6,331 bases of DNA from Myxococcales bacterium (GTDB lineage Bacteria > Desulfobacterota_B > Binatia > UBA1149 > SPBQ01), in contig SPBQ01000143.1 in assembly GCA_004525875.1 (NCBI GenBank), positions 1-6,331 of the forward strand, given 5' to 3'. The notes beneath the pieces were generated by a model. That model was not told the origin of the DNA. It saw nothing but the letters and a program-made list of their open reading frames with translations, and searched no databases. The number at the start of each line of letters is the position of its first letter. Position 1 is the first letter of the stretch. Both the position numbers and the translations under genes were made by a program. Below are positions 1-6,331 of the stretch, piece after piece.

Positions 1-1460
1 ATCGGGATGCCGGTGAGCTCGAGGATCGTCGGGTAGTAGTCGATGTTACGGATCTGCGCGGAGATCTCCGTTCCCGACGGGATTGCCGCCGGGTAGCGCA
101 TCAGGAAGACGCCGTGCACCTGCTCCTGGTAGATCTTGTGGCTGTGGCCGACGTAGTTGTGCTCACCGAGCGCCTCACCGTGATCGGAGATCCCGGTGAC
201 GATCGTGTCGTCGAGAACCGCGGCGTCGTCGAGGAACGAGAGTAGCCGGCCGATTTGCTCGTCGAGGTAGGCGACCTCGCTGTCGTACAGGTAGGCGCGC
301 TGGAGGAGGTCGGTGACGCTCGCTCCCGGGTGCGTGCCCGCCATGAGATGGCGTGCGGGCGGCGCGTAGGGGTCGTGCGCGTCGAAGTAGTGTACCCACA
401 GGAACCACGGGCGGTCGCCCTGGCGCGAGATCCAGTCGATGGCGAGGTCAGACTGGGTGCGTCCGGGGCGATAGCCGGTGCGGTCGGTGACGATCTGCAG
501 ACGCTTGAGCACACGCGCCGCCACCGCCTCGCGAAAGCCGTAGAACGCGTAGTCGATCGGCGGCATCACGAAGTCGTAGCTCTCGTAGCCGCGCTCGATG
601 CCGCTGCCGGGTCTCAGGGGCACCGAGGCGATGACGGCGCCGGTCGCGTAGCCGGCGTGGCCGAGCAGCTCGGCGAGCGTGGGATGGTCGGCCGGGAGGC
701 TGAGCCCGGACTCGAATCCACGGATGCCGTGCCGCGCGGGGTACAGGCCGGTCAGGATCGAAGCGTGCGAGGGCGGGGTGGTCGCCGCCTGCGTCACGGC
801 GTTGAGCACGAGTGCGCCCTCGGTGCCGAGCCTGTCGAGGTTCGGCGTACGAACCCTGCGGTAGCCGTAGACGCCGAGCCGGTCGGCGCGCAGCGTGTCG
901 AGCGTGAGCAGCAGGACGTTCGGCCGTCGGGCGCGGTCGGCTCCGAGCCGCACTGCCCCGGTTTCGGAGAATGCCGGAGATCGGGCGTGACCGTCCGCGG
1001 TGCTCGGCTCGCCACCGAACAGCGCCACCAGCAGGAACAGGCCGAGGAATGCTGCTGTGGGGCCGGCCACGAAGGCGCGCGGCTGGGTTCGGCCGAAGAT
1101 GGCCGATGCGGTCGTCGCTGCCGCGGCGGCCGCGAGAATCGAGAGAGCGCCCGCGAGCAGGAGTCCCGGCAGCTCGGCGGCGGGGTTGGCGCGCAGGTAC
1201 GCGGTCAGGGCCTGCATCGCCGCGAAGCCGCCGGGGACGAGATAGACGAAGAAGTGCCAGGGCACGATCGCGCCGGCCACGGCGGTCGCGACCGCATAGC
1301 ATGCGCTCAGGTTCGCGATACCGAGCAGGGCGGCCACGGGCGCGGCCTGCCACTCCGCCGGATCGCCGTGCAGCGCGCCGTCACACAGGCCGAGGGAGAT
1401 GCCCACGGCCGCCGCCACGAGTACGCGAACCACGCGGCTCTTGTTGTTCGAGTCGCTCAT
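1..1460 (-). CDS. Membrane-anchored sulfatase-like protein (alkaline phosphatase superfamily), C-terminus cut by window edge
   Basis: The first 486 residues are visible; the frame is still open at base 1. Residues 1-150 are hydrophobic with about five probable membrane helices (near 10-30, 41-64, 68-89, 97-122, 129-149). A short linker then leads into a sulfatase-fold domain from about residue 180. Family landmarks are NVLLLTLDTLRADRLG with the metal-ligand Asp188, TPPSHASILTG at 228-238 in the active-site position, WFLWVHYFDAHDPY at 352-365, and SDHGEALGEH at 425-434 with metal ligands Asp426 and His427, followed by Lys442. In classic sulfatases the active site reads C/S-x-P-S-R; here it reads T-P-P-S-H, so no formylglycine precursor is present. 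Thr is the nucleophile in several phosphatases, phosphodiesterases and phospho-group transferases of this superfamily, so a phospho- or other ester substrate is possible. The substrate is not predictable. The catalytic domain should lie outside the cytoplasmic membrane. ATG at 1460 was chosen because a good ribosome binding site precedes it and the hydrophobic region follows directly. The superfamily call is firm; the exact activity is open. Confidence 0.9.
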   Translation of the reverse strand, partial: MSDSNNKSRVVRVLVAAAVGISLGLCDGALHGDPAEWQAAPVAALLGIANLSACYAVATAVAGAIVPWHFFVYLVPGGFAAMQALTAYLRANPAAELPGLLLAGALSILAAAAAATTASAIFGRTQPRAFVAGPTAAFLGLFLLVALFGGEPSTADGHARSPAFSETGAVRLGADRARRPNVLLLTLDTLRADRLGVYGYRRVRTPNLDRLGTEGALVLNAVTQAATTPPSHASILTGLYPARHGIRGFESGLSLPADHPTLAELLGHAGYATGAVIASVPLRPGSGIERGYESYDFVMPPIDYAFYGFREAVAARVLKRLQIVTDRTGYRPGRTQSDLAIDWISRQGDRPWFLWVHYFDAHDPYAPPARHLMAGTHPGASVTDLLQRAYLYDSEVAYLDEQIGRLLSFLDDAAVLDDTIVTGISDHGEALGEHNYVGHSHKIYQEQVHGVFLMRYPAAIPSGTEISAQIRNIDYYPTILELTGIP

Positions 1461-1466
1461 CCGTTT

Positions 1467-1472
1467 CTTCCT
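1467..1472 (-). promoter_or_regulatory. Ribosome binding site of the sulfatase-like gene
   Basis: AGGAAG on the minus strand lies six bases before the ATG at 1460. This is a purine-rich Shine-Dalgarno match at near-ideal spacing. It decides the start: no in-frame ATG is seen in the roughly 40 bases upstream, and an ATG ending the complement at 1500 is in another frame. Confidence 0.7.
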
Positions 1473-1473
1473 G

Positions 1474-1491
1474 CTCTTCTCGCTCTTCTCG
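1474..1491 (-). repeat. Two tandem copies of a 9-base purine-rich unit in the sulfatase leader
   Basis: On the minus strand the unit CGAGAAGAG occurs twice head to tail, directly before the ribosome binding site. A partial GAG lies at the far end. The leader is therefore a run of GA-rich sequence of about 30 bases. It may only be a slippage-generated microrepeat. A role in ribosome loading is possible but unproven. Confidence 0.6.
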
Positions 1492-1578
1492 CTCGAGCAT
1501 CGTCGCGCGCTTCAAGCGTCGCCGTCGACACCACCGGGCGCAGTCACTTCGCCCATCGTAAAAAACGGGGATACATCG

Positions 1579-1607
1579 AGTATACTTCGCGCCGCGCCGC
1601 GCATCGG
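1579..1607 (-). promoter_or_regulatory. Weak candidate promoter for the sulfatase-like gene
   Basis: The minus strand has TATACT (1584-1579), matching five of six bases of the sigma-70 type -10 element, about 120 bases before the start codon. Seventeen bases upstream is CCGATG, which barely resembles a -35 element. The -10 lies in the palindrome AGTATACT (1579-1586), so it reads the same on both strands and direction is not proven. It is one of few AT-rich spots in the window. Confidence 0.2.
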
Positions 1608-1850
1608 GACTAATCTCCGTTCGCACATGACTGCACGCTTGCTTGACGACACGTCGCAACGCGCTGTCGCTCGCTACACAGAACGAGACGCTTGCGCGCC
1701 GCGTCGGGATCAACAAGTAGACCGGATCGGTGCTCCCGAGATTCTTACGGGACGTCGTCCACGTTGTCGGATGAGCGATGTTCGTTGCGCCCGTGACTTG
1801 CGCTCTGCATTGCGTAGTACGAAGTCGCCAAGGCGTGGTGCATGGCATTT

Positions 1851-1900
1851 GCGCGATTGCGCGCGTGGCTCTTTTGAGCCGCTTCCCCACGGTCATGGGG
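1851..1900 (-). terminator. Cluster of three small hairpins downstream of the large gene; possible terminator region
   Basis: Three inverted repeats lie 23-72 bases past the stop codon of the large gene. CCCCA/TGGGG has a six-base loop (1885-1900). GGCTC/GAGCC has a four-base loop (1867-1880). GCGC/GCGC has a four-base loop (1851-1862). None is followed on the minus strand by a run of T, so this is not a standard intrinsic terminator. The position fits transcript end processing or Rho-dependent termination. Short GC-rich inverted repeats also arise by chance in such DNA. Confidence 0.25.
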
Positions 1901-1922
1901 GGGGCCGCGGCGAGAGGTGTTC

Positions 1923-4900
1923 CTAGGGAAGGAGCTCGACGATGAGGGGAGCTGATACGCGACCGGTGTGTCCTTCGGCGTCCTCGATCGCCGCGACGAT
2001 CAGGTTGAGACCACCGGCCGGATCGCTGCGTTGCAGTGTGACAGCGAGGTCGGCGCTTCCCGCGGCGTCCAGCACCATCTGGTGGCGCTCGATCGACAGG
2101 ACCGTATTGGCCTCCCAGGGCTGCAGATCGTTGCCGCCGCCGGGTACTGTCGAGGTCTCGAGCGCCGCCTCATGAACGAGCACGTCGACGGTCGCCCCGG
2201 CCGGCCCGGTCACGTGCAGCACCTGCGCCGCGTCGCTCACGGCGGCCGGTGTGGAGAACCCCACGAGCGCAAGTCTCGGGCGGACCGCTTCGCTGAAGCC
2301 GGCGACCGCGCGGGCCGCAGTGTCGAGGCTGGGGTCGGTGAACAGATCGCCGTGGCGGACGGTGCCGTCGTCGAACCACACGGTGAGCGTCGCACCGACG
2401 AGCTCCGAGCCGCCGATGCTTCCCGATTCGCTGGGGCCGGGGGCCGGCGCGCCCTGGATGCTGGTCGGGTCGATGTCCGCCGAGAACTCGATCGTGTGCC
2501 CGGGGGCGAAGCCCGCGAGCTCCATCTCTAGAGTGTGGTAGCCGCCGTGCCGGCGGCCTTGCCACGTGCGCGAGACGAGAGCGGGACCGCTGCTCGAGTC
2601 GATCGTCAGATCCTTGCCGAGTGGGTCGCCCGCCGCTCCGGCAGGGTCGAAGGCCAGATCGCGAAGGAGCGCATCGCGGAGATCGACGCGCACGCGAACG
2701 ATGCTGCGCGTGGCGGTCGAGGTGTTGCGCAGCACGAACGAGGAGCCTGCGAAGGTGCTGCTCGACCTGAGCGAGCCACGGCCGTCGACGCCGAGCTCGG
2801 CCGACGCGCCGGTATCCACGCTCGGATCGGCCAGGTAGGTGAAGGACGCGGGGAGCAGGTCCGACTCGTCGCCTACGCTCACGATCACGTCAACCGGGGT
2901 CGTGGAGGCGGAGGCGCGCGGCGGCACCGTGCCGCGAATGCGTGTCGGACTCACCGCGGTAAGCACGGCGCTGGCACCGTCGATGGTCACCGAGGTGGTC
3001 GCGAGATCACCGAAACCGCTGCCGCCGATCACGAACGGCGTGCCGCCGCCATGCGGGGCGCGCCACGGGAACACGTCGTAGACGGTCAGTCCTGTCGCGC
3101 CGGCGTCGACTGGGCGACCGAGCATCAGCCGGTCATCGGTGAAGTCGATACCGACGAGCGCGCCTCCCGGGCCGGCCACGACGTCGAGTCCCTGCAGATT
3201 TACCGGTAGCGCCGTGATGGCGGCGGCGGTCCTGCCGTTCGCCGTGGTCTCCACGCGGTAGGTCGCCCCGTTCCACTTCTGTACCAGCAGCTGGCCGCGC
3301 ATGGCGCCGGCGAACGTCGCCGCCCGGTACTCGTCGATGCCGTCGACCGAGGACTGGAAGGTCGCGACCGGTGTCTCGAGCTCGCCCGCCGCGGTCGTGT
3401 CGGCGGTCCCGCGGTAGACGTTCTGGCGGGGGTCGAGCCGGCCGCGATTGCGGTTGGGGTGACCGTGGTAGCCGTCGTCGATGACGAGGCCGAGCGAATC
3501 GACGTCGGCCGGATCCGGGCCCTGCGATTGGGGGCCGGTCGAGGCGGGGCCGAGGTTGAAATCCGGACCGTTGTCGGTGTTGTAGATGCGCCCGGCGGTG
3601 GTGAAAACGAGGTCGAAGCTGTTGCGAAATCCGGGCGCCCGCACGCGAACGTCGGTACCGTGGGCGAGCTCGGCGCGATCGCCGTCAAGCTGGTCGGGCA
3701 ACGGCAAGCCGGTGTCACGATCGAGGTGGACGATCGCACCATCGAAGCCGGGACGCGCCAGCTCCACCTCGAGGATGGCTCCCGACAGCGGCGACTCGGG
3801 CACCGCCCCGAAGGCGCAGGCCTCGATGCCGGCGTTCGTGTTGCCGCCGACCGCCACGAGCAGATTGCCGTCGCTGTCGAACGCCAGTCCGTTGACGGCG
3901 TGATCGTGGTTCGAGGTCGGCAGCCCGGTGACGACGGGCTCGACCGTGTCGAAGTCAGGGCCCGCTATGCGCGAGACACGGCCGATGTAGTCGAAGCTTC
4001 CGCTGAAGTTGCAGGCGCCGCCCTTGGCGAAGATGCGAGTGTGGGAGACGTAGACCGCGACCTGGCCGGGTGCGGCCAACGGATCGAAGGCCAGCCCGAG
4101 GATATCGGACGTCTCGGTGCCGACCAGCACGTCGATCACCGACTTGTCAACGATCTCGTAGTCGTCGCCGAACGTGTAGGCCGTGATCGTGCCCTGCGTG
4201 CTCGCGACGTAGAGGCGCCCATCCGGTCCCCACGCGGCCTGCGTGGGATCGGCGAGCGAGTCGAGCTGCTCGGTCGCGAACAGGATCGGCGGCGGACCAA
4301 TGTCGTCGTATTGGTAGCTCGCCAGGTTGCTGGTCCCGGCCGGCGTGGACACTGCCACGTCCGTCGTGTCGACACCGGGAGGGCTCACGAGCGAGATCGT
4401 GGTCGGTGTGACGGAGATCGCCGGCGGCACCAGTGTCTCGTCTCCCCATGCCAGCGAGACCGAGGCGGCAGGGAAGAAGCCGATGCCCGTGATCAGCACG
4501 GGCTGACCACCGGTCTTCGCACCGCCGCTCGTCATCGAGTTGATGACCGGACCGAGCGTGGTCTCGTCGTGCGTCAGCGCAGCTGCCTCGACGGGCGCGA
4601 GCGGGCCGCCGAGCGGACCGAAGAGGATGGAGGCCGGCAGATCGGCGGCCTCGTCCAGCGCGAAGCGCGCGTCGAGCGTGTGAACACGCGCCGCGAGCGC
4701 CATCGGGCCGATCACGCGCGCACCGTTTACGAACAGCCGGTGCTCGCCGCCGCTGGCGACGATCTCGTAGATCCCGTCGGCGGGCACGGCGAACGCCCCG
4801 AGCATGCGGAGCAGTACGCCGCGGTCGGCCGCGAACGGCGAGGAGCCGATCGTGCCGTCGGCCGCATCGACCGTCGTCGTTGCAAGGACCTCCCCATGGT

Positions 4901-6331
4901 CGGCGGTGGCGGGAACGGCGTCGATCAGCGCGAGTGGATCTCCGCCGGCACCGGCGTCGTGGTAGAGCGCCAGTACGCCGGGGACCGCGTCTGCGGTGAC
5001 GACCTCGACCGTCACGGTATCGGTCAGGATCTTGGCGGGCTCGGCGTTGTCGAAGATCGACAGCGAGATCTCGTGCTCGCCGATGGGGAGATCGATCGGG
5101 ACCGCGACCGACGTGGCCATGATCGCACCATCGACGCGCCACACGTGTGCGGCGAGATGCCTGCCGGGCTCGTGCGTGTGGGATTCGCCGCCACCGAGCA
5201 CGACCGTCGCGCTACCGTCACCGTCGTGGTCGATGACCACGCGTGGCGCGTCGATGACGACGTGCAGGAACGGATCGTCCGGGCCCTCGCCGCCGGTGGC
5301 GAGCAGGTCGACGTCGTGCACCGCGAAATCGGTCTCGAAGAGCAGGTCCACGCTGCTGGTGCGCGCTGCGCCCGGATCGAACGTGACCGGTAGCAGCACC
5401 TCCACGCCGGCAGCAACGACAAGGTCGAGGGTGTGCGGCTGCGGGCTACCGGCGCCGGAGATCCTCTGACCGGCGATCTCGATGCGGAAGTCTTCGGCGC
5501 TGCCGCTCATCGTCCGGAACGCGACCGTCCGGACGACGACGTCGGAGAGGCCGGAGTTCGTCAGGCTGATCTCGCGCGTCTCCTCGGCCCCGAGCGCAAC
5601 GTGCCCCCACGCGATGAGCGCGGGGGACGCGTGGAGGCCGTCGGTGCAATCCTCGGTGCAGGCGGGAAGCGTGGTGGTCGTCGTCGGGGCGACGTTCGTA
5701 ACGACCTCGATCGCCTTGAGGGTCGGGTTCTCGACCGCGTGACGGAAGACGATGTCGAGGCGGCCGTCGGTTACCGTCGTCTGTGCCGAGCGGACGACGG
5801 CCGTGGCGCTGGCGCCGGCCACGGTCACCTGGTCGAAGCGTGGATGAACGTTCACGTTCTCGATGAGGATGTCGAACAGGCGGTCGCCGGCCGCGCCGGT
5901 GCCGCCGAAGGTGTTCGCGAAGAACAGATTCACGACGTAGTCACCGGCCGGTACCTCGAACGAGTAGGCCAGCTCGGCGCCGCCTGGGCCGTCCCAGTGC
6001 TCGCAGCGGAACAGATCTTGCGTTGCATCGTCCGTGCAGCCGAACAGCGCTTCAACCTCGGCGATCTCGCAAGCAGCGCCGGCTCCGGACCCACAGGCGC
6101 CACCACTACCGGTCTGATTGAAGCCGAAGTCGGCCTCCCACGTGTCGCCGTTGCAGTCGGTCTTCGCACCCGCGCAGCCGGCGTCCTCGCCGCCGGCGTT
6201 GAGGCGGATGGGTCGACCGGTGGTGCTGTCCACGGCGATAGGGCCGAAGCACAGGTTGCGGGCGTCGGCGGGGCAGGGGTCGACACCGTCGTCGATCCCG
6301 TCGCGGTCCGCGTCGCCGACGGGCACCAGGC
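1923..6331 (-). CDS. Giant multidomain secreted protein: malectin, PA14-like, IPT/TIG and sugar-dehydrogenase-type beta-propeller; N-terminus cut by window edge
   Basis: The reading frame is open at base 6331 and ends with TAG at 1923-1925. Counting the GTG at 6326 as residue 1, 1467 residues are visible. In order: 5-19, a thrombospondin type 3-like calcium motif (D-x-D-x-D-G-I-x-D-x-x-D-x-C-P); 40-208, a malectin domain starting IRLNAGG with the FDILIENVNV and DGRLDIVF strands; 210-230, a Thr-rich linker; 231-346, an Ig-like domain resembling choice-of-anchor/ASH modules; 354-443, a PKD-like domain with D-x-D-x-D-G at 366-371; 450-582, a PA14-like region; 592-673, IPT/TIG; 681-1070, a beta-propeller of the glucose/sorbosone dehydrogenase (GSDH) type with SNHDHAVNGLAFD at 805-817 and GFRNSFDLVF at 899-908; 1080-1165, a second IPT/TIG; 1166-1467, an all-beta tail. 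Malectin and PA14 modules bind or decorate carbohydrates. The propeller could oxidise a sugar with PQQ or only serve as a scaffold. No C-terminal anchor or sorting tag is visible. A secreted or surface location is inferred from the domain types, since the signal peptide would lie outside the window. The overall class is firm, the PA14 and PKD calls are moderate, and the function is unknown. Confidence 0.93.
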   Translation of the reverse strand, partial: LVPVGDADRDGIDDGVDPCPADARNLCFGPIAVDSTTGRPIRLNAGGEDAGCAGAKTDCNGDTWEADFGFNQTGSGGACGSGAGAACEIAEVEALFGCTDDATQDLFRCEHWDGPGGAELAYSFEVPAGDYVVNLFFANTFGGTGAAGDRLFDILIENVNVHPRFDQVTVAGASATAVVRSAQTTVTDGRLDIVFRHAVENPTLKAIEVVTNVAPTTTTTLPACTEDCTDGLHASPALIAWGHVALGAEETREISLTNSGLSDVVVRTVAFRTMSGSAEDFRIEIAGQRISGAGSPQPHTLDLVVAAGVEVLLPVTFDPGAARTSSVDLLFETDFAVHDVDLLATGGEGPDDPFLHVVIDAPRVVIDHDGDGSATVVLGGGESHTHEPGRHLAAHVWRVDGAIMATSVAVPIDLPIGEHEISLSIFDNAEPAKILTDTVTVEVVTADAVPGVLALYHDAGAGGDPLALIDAVPATADHGEVLATTTVDAADGTIGSSPFAADRGVLLRMLGAFAVPADGIYEIVASGGEHRLFVNGARVIGPMALAARVHTLDARFALDEAADLPASILFGPLGGPLAPVEAAALTHDETTLGPVINSMTSGGAKTGGQPVLITGIGFFPAASVSLAWGDETLVPPAISVTPTTISLVSPPGVDTTDVAVSTPAGTSNLASYQYDDIGPPPILFATEQLDSLADPTQAAWGPDGRLYVASTQGTITAYTFGDDYEIVDKSVIDVLVGTETSDILGLAFDPLAAPGQVAVYVSHTRIFAKGGACNFSGSFDYIGRVSRIAGPDFDTVEPVVTGLPTSNHDHAVNGLAFDSDGNLLVAVGGNTNAGIEACAFGAVPESPLSGAILEVELARPGFDGAIVHLDRDTGLPLPDQLDGDRAELAHGTDVRVRAPGFRNSFDLVFTTAGRIYNTDNGPDFNLGPASTGPQSQGPDPADVDSLGLVIDDGYHGHPNRNRGRLDPRQNVYRGTADTTAAGELETPVATFQSSVDGIDEYRAATFAGAMRGQLLVQKWNGATYRVETTANGRTAAAITALPVNLQGLDVVAGPGGALVGIDFTDDRLMLGRPVDAGATGLTVYDVFPWRAPHGGGTPFVIGGSGFGDLATTSVTIDGASAVLTAVSPTRIRGTVPPRASASTTPVDVIVSVGDESDLLPASFTYLADPSVDTGASAELGVDGRGSLRSSSTFAGSSFVLRNTSTATRSIVRVRVDLRDALLRDLAFDPAGAAGDPLGKDLTIDSSSGPALVSRTWQGRRHGGYHTLEMELAGFAPGHTIEFSADIDPTSIQGAPAPGPSESGSIGGSELVGATLTVWFDDGTVRHGDLFTDPSLDTAARAVAGFSEAVRPRLALVGFSTPAAVSDAAQVLHVTGPAGATVDVLVHEAALETSTVPGGGNDLQPWEANTVLSIERHQMVLDAAGSADLAVTLQRSDPAGGLNLIVAAIEDAEGHTGRVSAPLIVELLP

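Larger units (their letters stand above)
1461..1922. other. Intergenic region without a supported gene
   Basis: This gap of about 460 bases separates two genes of the same orientation. By hand count, bases 1561-1860 are about 59% G+C against about 70-78% in sampled coding lines. Open frames run through it on both strands (minus from 1896, plus to 1926). Their translations are Arg-, Ser- and Cys-rich, show no recognisable domain, lack a ribosome binding site and run out of frame into the start of the sulfatase-like gene, so I treat them as chance. No tRNA-like or mobile-element ends are visible. Contents that can be named are hairpins near 1851-1900, a weak promoter candidate near 1580, and the purine-rich leader before 1460. 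Confidence 0.65.

Noticed and set aside
448..1353. Minus-strand open frame of 301 codons overlapping the sulfatase-like gene
   Set aside because: It is a shifted frame of the same strand. The translation is almost only Arg/Ala/Gly/Pro, whereas the other frame carries all sulfatase motifs.
255..1613. Plus-strand open frame of 452 codons opposite the sulfatase-like gene
   Set aside because: It is codon-aligned with the real minus-strand gene. Its translation is Arg/Gly/Glu-rich without domains, and such antisense frames are expected in GC-rich coding DNA.
1381..1896. Minus-strand open frame of 171 codons starting in the intergenic gap
   Set aside because: It has no ribosome binding site before the ATG and no recognisable domain, and it runs out of frame over the start of the well-supported sulfatase-like gene.
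1897..1904. Run of eight G bases as a phase-variable tract
   Set aside because: It lies past the stop codon of the large gene and in no supported coding frame, so a length change would not switch a gene. It may also be a sequencing-prone homopolymer.
1399..1926. Plus-strand open frame of 175 codons across the gap
   Set aside because: It begins inside the antisense of the sulfatase-like gene. The hydrophobic patch comes from the CTT/CTC repeat, and the rest is Arg-rich without family resemblance.
1923..1985. C-terminal cell-surface sorting signal (PEP-CTERM, LPxTG or type IX type) on the large protein
   Set aside because: The end reads SAPLIVELLP, with no LPxTG, no PEP motif with hydrophobic helix and Arg cluster, and no terminal membrane segment.
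3459..5393. Plus-strand open frame of 644 codons opposite the large gene
   Set aside because: It is in the same codon-aligned antisense register as the frame above. It has Arg/Asp/Val-rich low-complexity content, while the minus strand encodes clear TIG, propeller and PA14-like domains.
6324..6326. GTG as the true start of the large protein
   Set aside because: The frame continues upstream to the window edge, and the next residues are an internal TSP3-type repeat rather than a signal peptide.

Overview
The window is GC-rich DNA: by hand count, sampled coding lines are about 70-78% G+C. Both supported genes are on the minus strand, and both are cut by the window edges. The GC content, a Thr-rich 'TTTTTLP' linker, a thrombospondin type 3-like calcium motif and a large multidomain secreted protein suggest an uncultured deltaproteobacterial-type lineage such as Myxococcota or Binatota. 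That placement is an inference from style only, because no marker gene is present.

Layout, read in the direction of transcription from right to left. Positions 6331-1923 hold a very large extracellular-type protein of at least 1467 residues whose N-terminus lies outside the window. Its order is a TSP3-like motif, a malectin domain, a Thr-rich linker, Ig-like and PKD-like beta domains, a PA14-like region, an IPT/TIG domain, a sugar-dehydrogenase-type beta-propeller, a second IPT/TIG domain and a C-terminal all-beta tail of about 300 residues. Positions 1922-1461 are a non-coding gap of about 460 bases. It is poorer in G+C than the genes and has small hairpins near the end of the first gene. 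Positions 1460-1 hold the first 486 residues of a membrane-anchored protein with an extracytoplasmic sulfatase-fold (alkaline phosphatase superfamily) domain. Thr occupies the usual formylglycine Cys/Ser position. The C-terminus is outside the window.

The two genes point the same way, but the wide gap suggests separate transcription units. Both products would act outside the cytoplasm, one as a probable carbohydrate-binding adhesin or enzyme and one as a hydrolase or group-transferase at the membrane. No functional link between them is shown. I found no tRNA, rRNA, CRISPR array, insertion sequence or toxin/defence module, and no clear evidence of a new system. The most unusual points are the Thr-for-Cys change combined with about five membrane helices, and the domain mosaic of the large protein.
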